Shown: positions 7,362 through 15,922, counted from the first letter of the stretch. The stretch: 39,239 bases of DNA from Candidatus Thorarchaeota archaeon (GCA_013388835.1 JACAEL010000001.1:1-39239), one strand, 5' to 3'. Program-made: numbers and translations. Notes: generated from the sequence alone by a model not told the origin.

Positions 7362-9457
7362 GTGGCGGTCAGAGTGTGCGCATTGGGGAGGCGCACATTC
7401 TCTTGACGAACGAGTGCATAGGCAACATCAAGGGGCTCTACGACCATCAGGTGCGCACCATCCGGTCTCAGAGCAGTGTTGTGGTGCTCGATGCGCCCAC
7501 CGGGTCTGGTAAGACCCTAGCTGCACTTGCAAGAGTACTTGTGCGTCGGACGCCTGCGATATTCGTCTATCCAACAAACTCACTGGTCACAGACCAAGTA
7601 TACTCAATCATGAGTCTACTGATGCGTCTGGGTTACCAACCTAACCTGATTGACGAGGACTGGGACCCATCTTCACCCAGCCCGGTCAACGGTGAGAATG
7701 TCGTCGACATCATCCATGCGACAGGTGAGACCCTTGAGCACCTGGGCGGAGGTGCGAAGGGAAGCGTCTTGGAGCGGGTCCTCTCCGGGACAGACAGGCC
7801 GGAACGCATGAGAATCCTGCTGACGAATCCAGACACCCTGTACCTGGTGGCAGGCGGGTTCTATTACAGGCACGGGCGGATCAGCGACCAGCTCTTCAAG
7901 TTCCAAGCCGTGGTGGTTGATGAGTTTCACCTGTACGCCGGACCGGTCCTGGCCAGACTGGTTCTGATGCTGAACGAGATGCACAGTCTCTCCAACCCGC
8001 CGGTAGAACTTCTCTTTCTCAGTGCGACTCACGGAGACCTACTTGACCTTCTGCGCGGAAGCTATCCGGACCTAGACCTGATAGTGGCCAGGTCCTTCCC
8101 AGACGGCGGCAAGGACAGGCGGAGGATAAAGGCTGCGACGCACGGTGAGGTCAGGTGCTGTTCGAAGGTCCTCGGTAGTGAAAAGGATGCAGAGGAGGAC
8201 ACAGAGGAGGTTGCAAAGGAGATTGCTCGGATGTACCACGCCCCCTATGACTGGCAAGAGAAGGCCAGCATCAAGGTACTCGGGATCTTCAGCTCCGTCA
8301 CATTTGCAATCGCTGTGGCTAAGAGAGTCAAGGAGATACTCCATGAACAGGAACTAGATGGCGACAGCATTGTGAAGCAGATACACGGGCTGGTGCCAAA
8401 GGCATATCGCGTGGATATGAAGTCGTGCTCTGAGAACATCCTGATTGGCACCTCGGCCATCGAAGTCGGAGTGGACTTCAATGTGCCATTCCTTGTAATG
8501 GAAGCTCATGACCTGGCATCGTTTCTTCAGAGGTTCGGAAGGAGTGGACGACATGGACCCTGCGAGTTCCGAATCTACGTCCCATATGAGATGGCAACGC
8601 GACTGGGCGAGAAGAACGATTGGTCATACCCTGACATGATTGCCCAGGCCGAAGAGGCGTTTCGGATGATGCCATCGTATGCAGGTTTCATCTGCAGCAA
8701 GCAGATGCGCACTCTGATGCTTGCCATGGCTCTGGCAGGTAGCAAGGAGTATGACAGATACCGAAGAGAGGAGGACTTCGACTACAAGGCCGCGCAGGAG
8801 TACTTCCTTCATCTGCTTGAGGCAAACAAGAGCGTGAGCATAGGGGGTGTGAAGTTGGTTGATGTGATAGGTCCCACAGACGCCAATTCACTGGACGTTG
8901 ACCTCAAGAGATACACTGTCAAAGTCATGGCCAAGTACAGCTTCATGAGAGGCTCACTGAACAGCCTCCTTGTACGCCTCCCGGGCGGGATGATTGGCAT
9001 CTCGAGAGACCACGTCATTTCAGAGATGGATGTCTTCGATGTCTTCCGACTCTCAGGCAAGCTCGAAGACGCATCCAAGCACTGGGCATCGGTACCCGGG
9101 CCATTGAAGAAGAGGTATGATGAGGACTCGCCAGTCTTTGTGGCGAACGAGTTCACAAGAGGAGGCAGGCCTAGCGCTTCGATAGACCCCGGGGCTCAGG
9201 CTCGGCGGAAGACAGCAGTGTTCGCAAGGAACGATACGACTCTGCGCAGCCGAGACCGCTGCATGACTGATGCTCTTAATGAGATGCTTGAGAAGCGGAA
9301 CTTGGTCTTCTTCTGGAGGGGCATGACCCGAATGACAGACTACCGGATTCCAAGAGTATACGCCGATGGAGAGAGTGGAGCATTAGTAATAGGCGACTGG
9401 GCTCTTGTGGCAGAGTACTTGGCCGAGAGAGCGAGGAAGGAGGCGGCAGCAGAATGA
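7358..9457 (+). CDS. cas3': Cas3' helicase of type I-D (no HD domain)
   Basis: A 699-residue superfamily 2 helicase that unwinds target DNA after Cascade binding. Motif I is APTGSGKT (near residue 47), motif II DEFH (near 187), motif III SATHG (near 222), then TSAIEVGVDF and QRFGRSGRHG (near 390, motif VI). No HD nuclease domain precedes it, which fits type I-D, where the HD lies on Cas10d. The start is TTG at 7358, overlapping the csc1 stop; GTG at 7376 is an alternative. The stop overlaps the cas6 ATG by 4 nt. Confidence 0.92.
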   Translation: MSGGQSVRIGEAHILLTNECIGNIKGLYDHQVRTIRSQSSVVVLDAPTGSGKTLAALARVLVRRTPAIFVYPTNSLVTDQVYSIMSLLMRLGYQPNLIDEDWDPSSPSPVNGENVVDIIHATGETLEHLGGGAKGSVLERVLSGTDRPERMRILLTNPDTLYLVAGGFYYRHGRISDQLFKFQAVVVDEFHLYAGPVLARLVLMLNEMHSLSNPPVELLFLSATHGDLLDLLRGSYPDLDLIVARSFPDGGKDRRRIKAATHGEVRCCSKVLGSEKDAEEDTEEVAKEIARMYHAPYDWQEKASIKVLGIFSSVTFAIAVAKRVKEILHEQELDGDSIVKQIHGLVPKAYRVDMKSCSENILIGTSAIEVGVDFNVPFLVMEAHDLASFLQRFGRSGRHGPCEFRIYVPYEMATRLGEKNDWSYPDMIAQAEEAFRMMPSYAGFICSKQMRTLMLAMALAGSKEYDRYRREEDFDYKAAQEYFLHLLEANKSVSIGGVKLVDVIGPTDANSLDVDLKRYTVKVMAKYSFMRGSLNSLLVRLPGGMIGISRDHVISEMDVFDVFRLSGKLEDASKHWASVPGPLKKRYDEDSPVFVANEFTRGGRPSASIDPGAQARRKTAVFARNDTTLRSRDRCMTDALNEMLEKRNLVFFWRGMTRMTDYRIPRVYADGESGALVIGDWALVAEYLAERARKEAAAE

Positions 9458-10299
9458 TTGAACTTCAGTTTCAGGTCCTCAGCCCGGTCACTGGCAACTT
9501 GGGATTCACAGGCACGCCGCTGAGAGCCGCCTTCCTGAACCTGATCAATGACTGCGACGACGAGCTTAGCAATCAGATTCACGACTCAAGAGCAATCCGC
9601 ACCTATGCTCTGCAGCCGTTCGGTTGCGGCGCTGACTACACAACCACAGTCCGGGCAGGAGAGGAGTACAGATTCCGCGTGAATCTGCTGGACTCCGACA
9701 GGTTCCAGGACATAGTGAGGAAGTTCGCACTAGGAGCACAAAAGTCGCTCAGGATACATCACGAGGTCTTTCCCATCCTGCGTGTTGACTTCAATGCGTA
9801 CGATGCTGGAAAGACAATGGAGACATGGTTTGATGACTTCAAGCGGTCCTTCAAAGATGAGGTGCATCTGGTAGTCCACTACCTGACACCTACTCAGCTA
9901 TCGGCATACGGTTCGGACTTTGCCTGTCTGTTCCCGCAACCGGAACGCGTCTTCAGCTCACTACTTCGGGTGTGGAATCAGATTGAACACACAACATCTC
10001 TGGAGAGAGTATCCGAGTACCGGGACTGGCTGGAGTCAAGAGTGTACGTCTCTGGATACAGACTGCACACAGCCCAAGTTTCTCTTGGGCGCAACAGGAG
10101 CGTTGTCGGCTTCGTCGGTCGTGTCGTCTACACGGTCACGGACGCACGGTCACCCCTAGGTCTTCTGACTGCCGGACTCGCCAAGTTCGCGGAAATCAGT
10201 AACATAGGAAAGAACCGGACAGCAGGGTTCGGGCAAGTCGAAGTCAGGATAGAGCACGAAGACCACAAGGAGGTGAACAGGACTGTACCAACTGCCTGA
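9454..10299 (+). CDS. cas6: Cas6 crRNA-processing endoribonuclease (type I-D locus)
   Basis: A 281-residue Cas6, which cuts pre-crRNA inside each repeat. The C-terminal glycine-rich loop typical of the family is seen as IGKNRTAGFGQVEV, after LLTAGLAKFAEI. The N-terminal strand IELQFQVLSP fits the first ferredoxin-like fold. A candidate catalytic His lies in the first half (IHDSRAIRTYALQPFG), but I cannot assign it firmly. The ATG overlaps the helicase stop (ATGA). It should act on the array at the left window edge, whereas the second Cas6 at 31033 should serve the right array. Confidence 0.88.
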   Translation: MIELQFQVLSPVTGNLGFTGTPLRAAFLNLINDCDDELSNQIHDSRAIRTYALQPFGCGADYTTTVRAGEEYRFRVNLLDSDRFQDIVRKFALGAQKSLRIHHEVFPILRVDFNAYDAGKTMETWFDDFKRSFKDEVHLVVHYLTPTQLSAYGSDFACLFPQPERVFSSLLRVWNQIEHTTSLERVSEYRDWLESRVYVSGYRLHTAQVSLGRNRSVVGFVGRVVYTVTDARSPLGLLTAGLAKFAEISNIGKNRTAGFGQVEVRIEHEDHKEVNRTVPTA

Positions 10300-10303
10300 C
10301 GAT

Positions 10304-11227
10304 GTGAGGAGGAGGCTTCTGAGGAGGTATCGCCGGCGCTCGCGTGAGGTGGTCGTCGACGACAGGTTCCGTGGTTGGGCATGGGAGGTCCCACCGGTCG
10401 ACCCGCCCTACGACTACCAGCTGGCCCTGAGCGAACTGGCCAGTCGATACTGCGAGTCCATGCGTGACATATACCTGAGGCATGTTGAGAAGAAGAGGAA
10501 GCCGACCAATGCCAAGATGATTGAAGGCGGACTCTATCACTCGGTCATAGCCAGCGCTGTACAGAACGCGAAGAGGGAGCTCTACAACATGACGAGGGCA
10601 TCCGGCCATGAGCTAGGAGTCAGGCTGGTTGAGATGCGGGACCAAGTCATAGACGACATGATCAAGACTGCCAGGAGACCCGAAGTGGTGGGGCGTGGTG
10701 GCACTTGGGACGAGACCCGCGTCAGGTCCAACATGGAGTGGCTGTGGGACTACGAGGCCAGTCAGATGGTCGCAACAGTGGATAGAGTCCTTGCTGCTCA
10801 GCCCTACATAGGCACAGACGCGCTTGTGCACTCTGCGGTGCCCGTGGTCGTCGAGCAGAAGCTTGACGGCAGGAACATAGGTCTCAGTGGCCAACTGAGT
10901 GCAGACGCGTTCGGCATGGAGGGAGTCGTGCTGGACACCAAGACAGGCGAGAGACGACAGTTCCACAGGTTCTCGACGACAGGGTACGCAATGGTCATCG
11001 AGAGCATATACGAGTACCCTGTGGACGTGGGTTGTATCGTCTACTGCTGGTTCAGGAAGCCCGTCCCGCCCACAATTGAGTATGACATCCATCAGATTGA
11101 CGAACCGCTCCGTCAGGAGTTCCTAGAACTGAGGGATGAGGCCATGAGACTCATCTACAATCAACGAGACCCTGGGATGCCAGCCCTCTGCTACGAGGAC
11201 TGTCCGTACTGGGAGGAGTGTCACTGA
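10304..11227 (+). CDS. csa1: Csa1-like Cas4-family protein
   Basis: A 307-residue PD-(D/E)XK, Fe-S-cluster protein of the Cas4/Csa1 family, which works with Cas4 in spacer acquisition in some archaea. Supporting features are LALSELASRYCESMRDIYLRHV near residues 40-65 (first cluster cysteine), GLYHSVIASAV, GVVLDTKTGERRQF (nuclease Asp/Lys region), YPVDVGCIVYCWF, and the C-terminal CYEDCPYWEECH with three cysteines. The GTG start lies 4 nt after cas6. It ends the operon, so the locus has two Cas4-family proteins. Csa1 is best known from type I-A, which makes its presence in this I-D locus slightly unusual. Confidence 0.82.
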   Translation: MRRRLLRRYRRRSREVVVDDRFRGWAWEVPPVDPPYDYQLALSELASRYCESMRDIYLRHVEKKRKPTNAKMIEGGLYHSVIASAVQNAKRELYNMTRASGHELGVRLVEMRDQVIDDMIKTARRPEVVGRGGTWDETRVRSNMEWLWDYEASQMVATVDRVLAAQPYIGTDALVHSAVPVVVEQKLDGRNIGLSGQLSADAFGMEGVVLDTKTGERRQFHRFSTTGYAMVIESIYEYPVDVGCIVYCWFRKPVPPTIEYDIHQIDEPLRQEFLELRDEAMRLIYNQRDPGMPALCYEDCPYWEECH

Positions 11228-11265
11228 GCTGAGGGGGAGGAGATGTGGAGGAGAAGAAAAAAGCT

Positions 11266-11443
11266 GGTGGGCCCCTCTCATACTGCCGGGCGCGGGTCGA
11301 GTCCGGGTCCGGCAGGAGAGGAGCTCACCCCATTGAACTAAACCGCCTGAGAGGCGCTCACCGAGCCAGCGTCCTGATCTCACCAGGGCCATTCTGGCTC
11401 GTCCGGGGGATGGTAGTCCTCGAACATCGCTATCGAGGGCTAC
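11266..11443 (+). ncRNA. Candidate structured RNA between csa1 and the CARF regulator
   Basis: This part of the 350-nt gap holds several hairpins. 11266-11279 pairs with 11316-11329 (13 of 14 positions), and the tip 11284-11314 forms a 12-bp stem with 7-nt loop GTCGAGT. 11363-11369 pairs perfectly with 11394-11400, and 11413-11423 with 11433-11443 (11 bp). The G-T pairs 270/325, 290/308 and 417/439 are wobbles only in plus-strand RNA, which favours that strand. However, an A-rich tract at 11250-11263 would be a T-run on the minus strand beside the first stem, like a minus-strand terminator. It is not a complete tRNA, and I cannot name a family. It could be the 5' leader of the CARF mRNA. The remainder, 11444-11577, shows only the hairpin listed next. 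Confidence 0.4.
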
Positions 11444-11502
11444 TGCCCCTCGAGAGCACCTAACGTGAAACGCCCAAAGTTGCCGTGCGCAGCCATGAGT
11501 TG

Positions 11503-11521
11503 AACTCCAAGACAAGGAGTT
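11503..11521. promoter_or_regulatory. Small inverted repeat upstream of the first CARF gene
   Basis: AACTCC and GGAGTT form a perfect 6-bp inverted repeat separated by AAGACAA. The left arm also lies inside GAGTTGAACTC (11497-11507), a second, overlapping palindrome. It sits 57 nt before the preferred start of the CARF-wHTH gene, where a self-regulating winged-helix protein could bind. Its role as an operator is inference. Confidence 0.3.
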
Positions 11522-11577
11522 GCAAGTAGAACAGAAACACTGAAGAGATGGTTTCGCCGGTGGATGCGCCGGTGACC

Positions 11578-12237
11578 ATGGGCGAAAAGGTCCTTCAGAT
11601 TGCCACCTTGGGCCTCTACGCAAACGAGCGTGTGGACCAAGTGGTTCTGATGAAAGGAGCGGACAAGCTCGTACTGCTGTATACTGAGGCCAACAAGGAT
11701 GATGTAGTGTCGTTCAAAGAGAGACATGCCAAAGCGAAGCATCCGATAGACGCAGAGCTTGTTGACCCATGGGGGTATGAGAGCATCCTTGCGACCGTCC
11801 TAGACATCATCCTCAGACACAAGGAGTACACGGTACAGTTCAACATATCCTGCGGGACGATCGCCATGAGAGCAGCCTGTCACATGGCCGCGGTGCTCAT
11901 CGAGGCCCCTGTGTACTTCGTGGCGGAGACAGAGAGGGACGCGGGAAGACCCCTAGTCGAGGTTCAACCACTCAGTCTGTCCAAGCTGACTGCACCCAAG
12001 AGGACCATCCTGAGCAATCTGATCAGACTGGGAGGCCATGTTCAAAGCCAGAAGGAACTGGCGGACGTGGAGGGCGCCCATCCCTCATCGATATCGAAGC
12101 ACCTCAAGGAGCTGGAGAGCCAGAAGTACATACGGCGGAGCAGGGAGGGAGGCAAGAAGACCATTGAGATTACAGAACTTGGCAAGGTGATTCTCCGCCT
12201 GAAGGATGCCAGAAGGGACAGAGTCTGGGGAGGATGA
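11578..12237 (+). CDS. CARF domain-winged helix regulator, copy A (Csa3-like)
   Basis: A 219-residue protein with an N-terminal CARF-type Rossmann domain and a C-terminal winged helix, the layout of Csa3 and related CRISPR regulators. The CARF part shows LQIATLGLYANERV (strand 1 and loop), VDPWGYESILATVL, and the ligand-loop segment NISCGTIAMRAACH. The winged helix follows at about residue 140 (PKRTILSNLIRLGG, then a recognition helix in HPSSISKHLKELESQKYI). ATG 11578 is preferred because GGTGACC lies directly before it and the first CARF strand starts there; ATG 11548 is an alternative. The next gene starts 1 nt after the stop. The protein is paralogous to 28338-29015. It has no HEPN or other effector domain, so it is a regulator rather than a Csm6-like nuclease. 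It probably senses a cyclic oligonucleotide, but the ligand is unknown and no type III Cas10 cyclase is present. Confidence 0.8.
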   Translation: MGEKVLQIATLGLYANERVDQVVLMKGADKLVLLYTEANKDDVVSFKERHAKAKHPIDAELVDPWGYESILATVLDIILRHKEYTVQFNISCGTIAMRAACHMAAVLIEAPVYFVAETERDAGRPLVEVQPLSLSKLTAPKRTILSNLIRLGGHVQSQKELADVEGAHPSSISKHLKELESQKYIRRSREGGKKTIEITELGKVILRLKDARRDRVWGG

Positions 12238-12238
12238 C

Positions 12239-13858
12239 ATGAGCGCACCGTCCAGTAGCGAGCATCGCCTTGAAGTCGTCCAGACAATGTGGCAGAAGGC
12301 CGCGCTGAGACTGCTGGAACTCGGTCTGCGCCCGGATGACTGTCCAAGAGGCCTAGTGGTCACATCAGAGCATTCACTAGGTAAGGTGTATGGAGAGGTC
12401 TCACCGGACGGACAGCTATGCATCACCAAGGAGGCACTTGATGACTCCGCACTGTTCCATGGAATTGTGGCAAGGGAGTGCGCCAGATCAGCTCTGAGGA
12501 GTGACTCTCTGTGCGCAGAGTGCATCACTGATGTCGCAACCGAGTTTGCAGCCCAGCAGCTGTGCTCTGATGAGAGGGCTCGGTGGCGGAAGACATGGCA
12601 AGAGAGCAGCGATGACCGACGTGTGAATGGCGTCATCGTCTATAGTCCTGCAGCAGGCTACGAAGCACTCTACGATGTTGCTGGACCTGATGGACTCAAG
12701 AGCATCATACGGGACGTGTTCAATGCGTCTAGATATGGTGTCAGGCTCGAGTTCAACGACTATGCAGCATACTTTGAGACGCGGTTCAGGAGGTTCTCCG
12801 TCGGTCTCACTGCCGCAGAAGTCAGGATACTCGATGCGATGCTCAGAGACCCATCTGCCACATACCAGTTGGTAGCGCAACGAACGGGCTTCACACCACA
12901 GTGGGTGACTCAAAGGATTGCCTCACTCGAGAACAGACGCGTGTTGAGGAGCTGGGAGACCGTCCACTTCTCCAAGATTGGCATCAGGATGTTCCACCTG
13001 TTCATCGGCGAGGAGACCGGGGGACAGGACCCGTACAGATACTTCGTCAACTGCCCATTTGTCTATGCGATAAGGAGGGTGCTTACCGGAGACTGGCATA
13101 CGCTTGCAACCCTCAGTGTGCCAGACAACAATCAGAGCATACGTGCGGTCTACCATTCAGTCAAACAACTGGGCCAACGAGGGGTGCGTGTCGAGATCTA
13201 CGAGATAGTCTCGTCGGGTGCCGCGTTCTGCTTCGACTACTACCTGCCTGAGAGCGGGGCGTGGCAGGTGCCTTGGGACCTTGAGCGCGTCCAGCTGCCA
13301 AAGATACACAGAGAGAGGCTCTGGACAGCCTTTCCGCGTATCGACAGTCCCACGCCCAAGACCAGAGTGACACTTGACGAGCTGGACATGAGAGTAATCG
13401 AGGCCACAAGAAGGGGAGTCAACTCGGTGGCTTCTCTGAGGGGCGAACTGAGAGTCGGACAGACACGGGTCGCATCAAGCCTCAGGAAGCTGAGAGAGAA
13501 CGACATACTCTATACAGCCAGGGAGGCTCACAACGTTGGCCTGAACGAACACATCGTATTGACAGCAGACGAGCAGGAACTGGGAAGAGCAATTGCTGCA
13601 TGGTCACAGAGACTCCCAAGGACGATTCCGACATTCGACCTCGATGGTCGCTTGACTCTGCTCTGCAGTCTACCCACTGGAGGGAGCTATGGTCTCGCTT
13701 CATGCCTCGAGATGGTGGAAGGACAAGTGTCACTATCATTGCTCGGGTCGCCGCTACACGGGAAGTGGAGAATGCCGCTGGAGACATGGAATGCTGCTCG
13801 CCAAGCATGGGACTTTCCGGACAGGGAAGTCACAGAGTGGTTGGACTCTATGAGATAG
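12239..13858 (+). CDS. Tandem winged-helix protein of unknown function, copy A, paired with the CARF regulator
   Basis: A 539-residue protein in three parts. The N-terminal ~185-residue region is of unknown fold. A first winged helix at about 190-235 (TAAEVRILDAML with recognition helix QWVTQRIASLENRRVL) is followed by an alpha/beta domain. A second winged helix at about 378-425 (LDELDMRVIEATRRG with TRVASSLRKLRENDIL) is followed by a similar alpha/beta domain. The pattern resembles two Lrp/AsnC-like HTH-sensor units in one chain. It lies 1 nt after the CARF gene and is presumably co-translated with it. It is clearly paralogous to 28970-30637: both carry CPFVY..(x4)..V.TG near 271-283 and VPDNN soon after. 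I do not know a named family. A DNA-binding regulator of the CRISPR loci is the simplest reading. Confidence 0.7.
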   Translation: MSAPSSSEHRLEVVQTMWQKAALRLLELGLRPDDCPRGLVVTSEHSLGKVYGEVSPDGQLCITKEALDDSALFHGIVARECARSALRSDSLCAECITDVATEFAAQQLCSDERARWRKTWQESSDDRRVNGVIVYSPAAGYEALYDVAGPDGLKSIIRDVFNASRYGVRLEFNDYAAYFETRFRRFSVGLTAAEVRILDAMLRDPSATYQLVAQRTGFTPQWVTQRIASLENRRVLRSWETVHFSKIGIRMFHLFIGEETGGQDPYRYFVNCPFVYAIRRVLTGDWHTLATLSVPDNNQSIRAVYHSVKQLGQRGVRVEIYEIVSSGAAFCFDYYLPESGAWQVPWDLERVQLPKIHRERLWTAFPRIDSPTPKTRVTLDELDMRVIEATRRGVNSVASLRGELRVGQTRVASSLRKLRENDILYTAREAHNVGLNEHIVLTADEQELGRAIAAWSQRLPRTIPTFDLDGRLTLLCSLPTGGSYGLASCLEMVEGQVSLSLLGSPLHGKWRMPLETWNAARQAWDFPDREVTEWLDSMR

Positions 13859-14146
13859 GGCGGTGGGAAGTCCCACGGAGAAGTCAAAGGAACATACTCC
13901 AATATGCTCTGCGAGAATGCATCTATCATCGTCCCGAACGACGCACGCAATGCACGACCTCCCAGTCGGAGGAATGGACCCCGGACTGGAATAATATAGT
14001 GACTTCTCACATCGAGCTACTAAAGGTCGGTCTTACCATCGAAAGCTTCAACTCGCATTAGCGACCTAGGTGGAGAAAGCGAGATTGATACACATCATGT
14101 CGTCGCAAAAGAAGTCTGACAGAACGTTTCTGACGAGGGAATTCAC

Positions 14147-15277
14147 CTGAGAGTCACGGAAGTAGAGGCCCACAACTTCAGAAGCTTTGAACAGATCAGA
14201 GTTGACTTGGACCCGTTGACCGTACTTGTGGGACAGAATGCTTCCGGCAAGAGCAATCTTCTTGACGTCTTGCGGTTTACCAGCGAGTCTCTTCGAAAAG
14301 GCCTTGACTCTGCAATCTCTCTGCGTAGAGGAATCAGTGCTATTCGAAGATGGTCGGCCAAGGGTCGTCCGTACGATGTGACTGTCAGGGTCATCCTAAA
14401 ATCGGATGAAGCAAGCGCATCATATTCATTCACGGTCGGAAGCAAAAGAAGGACAGAGTTCGAGGTCAAGAACGAGGCTTGTTCGATTACCCATAGAGGC
14501 CAAGACCTGCAATATGAAATCAGAAATGGCACATGGGTGGCCGCACCGGAAGACCTGAAGAAGATTCCATTAGCAAGAGCAGCTCTCGCGCTACCAATCG
14601 TGGCCGCCGTCAAGCCCTTTGGACTAGTCTATAATGCCCTCACAGGAATGAGGTTCTATACAATCTACCCAAACGTACTCAGAGAACCCCAGCCTCCGGG
14701 GGTACCATACCCACTTGAAGAACACGGCAGTAATCTTGCATCCGTCCTCAGAGAGATGCAGAGGACAGGAAACCAGTGGCTCCCGGACCTCAGAGCAGTC
14801 CTGAAGAGGATAGTTCCGGACATAGGCGACTTCGGTGTACGCCAGATTGGGGGGTACTTCGTCGTGATGCTCGTCCACGAGATGGACACGGCGAACAGAG
14901 AGAGGGCGTTCTTTGACCTCTCGCAGGAGTCTGATGGCACACTTAGGATTCTTGGCCTTCTGACTGCTCTGTATCAAGATCCACCGCCAACACTAATCTC
15001 AATCGAGGAACCGGAACTCACGGTCCATCCGGGTGTCATAGGGGTCCTTGCGGATGTACTCAAGGAAACTGCGAAACGGTCTCAAGTGCTCATCACCACA
15101 CACAGTCCGGACCTGATGGACTGCGTACCGGTCACAAGCATCCGAGTTGTGGAACGAGTCAAGGGAGTCACGAGAATCGGGCCTGTAAACAAGGAGCAAA
15201 TCGGCGCTGTGGAGGACCGTCTCTTCACGCCAGGAGATATACTGCGGCTAGAGGGGCTGCAGAGAGGGGAAGAATGA
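14147..15277 (+). CDS. SMC/ABC-like AAA ATPase of a two-gene defence-type pair
   Basis: An ATPase of the AAA_15/AAA_21 (RecF/OLD-like) group. The conserved N-terminal strand VTEVEAHNFRSFEQ is followed by Walker A GQNASGKSN, signature-like LSQESDGTLRI, Walker B LISIEEPEL and a switch His in TTHSPDL. Such ATPases act as sensors or motors in OLD, PARIS and other phage-defence systems. The start is odd: the conserved N terminus is open back to a stop at 14117-14119, but that stretch has no ATG, GTG or TTG. I mark CTG 14147 as the likeliest start (376 residues). The first usual codon, TTG 14207, would remove the first strand. The DUF4276 partner starts at once after the stop. Confidence 0.75.
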   Translation: MRVTEVEAHNFRSFEQIRVDLDPLTVLVGQNASGKSNLLDVLRFTSESLRKGLDSAISLRRGISAIRRWSAKGRPYDVTVRVILKSDEASASYSFTVGSKRRTEFEVKNEACSITHRGQDLQYEIRNGTWVAAPEDLKKIPLARAALALPIVAAVKPFGLVYNALTGMRFYTIYPNVLREPQPPGVPYPLEEHGSNLASVLREMQRTGNQWLPDLRAVLKRIVPDIGDFGVRQIGGYFVVMLVHEMDTANRERAFFDLSQESDGTLRILGLLTALYQDPPPTLISIEEPELTVHPGVIGVLADVLKETAKRSQVLITTHSPDLMDCVPVTSIRVVERVKGVTRIGPVNKEQIGAVEDRLFTPGDILRLEGLQRGEE

Positions 15278-15922
15278 GTGATATCGATTGTCCCAGTAGT
15301 CGAAGGCGACGGTGAAGTTGAAGCAGTACCTCTGCTGCTCAGACGTTTCTTGGAGCGTATGAACAGAGAAGACATAATTGTTGCCCGCGCCCTCAACGCA
15401 CACGGCAGGTCTAACATCACCAAGCCCGGTGGCTTTGAGCGCTTGGTCGAATATGCTCAGAGAAAGGATGGTGCTGCCGGCATCCTCGTACTCATTGATG
15501 CGGATTCCGACTGTCCCAAGGAACTTGTCACAGGTCTGTGTATACGTGCTAAGCAAAGTCACTTAGTATGTCCATTGGTTCTGATAGCTGCCAAGCCTGA
15601 GTACGAGGCTTGGTTTCTTGCAAGCATAGAAACGATTAGGGGAAGGACGCTTGCAGGCACACCGGGACTAGACAGTGAGACGTCGTTCGAAGGAGACCCT
15701 GAGCGCATTCGTGGAGCAAAAGAGATACTCGGTCAGCACATGGGAGTGGGCAGAACGTACAAAGAAACGCTCCACCAAGCGCCCATGACAGAGTACTTGG
15801 ACCTGAACCTCGCGATTCAGCGTTCTCGTTCCTTTAGAAGACTGGGCAATACTCTGAAACAGCTTCTACAGTTCATGGATGCTGGAGAGACTCGTGTGAC
15901 GCCCGATGTGTGCGCGTGCTGA
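15278..15922 (+). CDS. DUF4276 TOPRIM-like protein, partner of the ATPase
   Basis: A 214-residue DUF4276 protein, a TOPRIM-fold family often encoded beside AAA ATPases. TOPRIM acidic motifs are visible: VPVVEGDGEVEAVPLLLRR at the N terminus (catalytic Glu type), VLIDADSDCP near residues 71-80 (DxD), and the family's AAKPEYEAWFLAS near 105. GTG 15278 follows the ATPase TGA (15275-15277) with no gap, so the two are one translational unit. By analogy with OLD- and PARIS-type pairs, the ATPase would sense infection and the TOPRIM protein would act as a nuclease. That role is inferred. Overproduction toxicity is possible. Confidence 0.75.
   Translation: MISIVPVVEGDGEVEAVPLLLRRFLERMNREDIIVARALNAHGRSNITKPGGFERLVEYAQRKDGAAGILVLIDADSDCPKELVTGLCIRAKQSHLVCPLVLIAAKPEYEAWFLASIETIRGRTLAGTPGLDSETSFEGDPERIRGAKEILGQHMGVGRTYKETLHQAPMTEYLDLNLAIQRSRSFRRLGNTLKQLLQFMDAGETRVTPDVCAC

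Noticed and set aside
11266-11345. A tRNA gene in the csa1-CARF gap
   Set aside because: On the plus strand only an acceptor/T-arm-like minihelix is present. On the minus strand a D-arm-like GTTC/GAGC stem and a possible anticodon stem appear, but no T-arm or matching acceptor stem follows. No complete cloverleaf can be drawn on either strand.
11578-12237. CARF protein as a Csm6/Csx1-type nuclease effector
   Set aside because: The C-terminal half is a winged helix. No HEPN R-x4-6-H motif or other nuclease motif is seen in either CARF protein.
13600-14061. 153-codon frame overlapping the end of the first tandem winged-helix gene
   Set aside because: Most of it is an out-of-frame shadow of that gene, and the tail past 13858 has no protein-like pattern.
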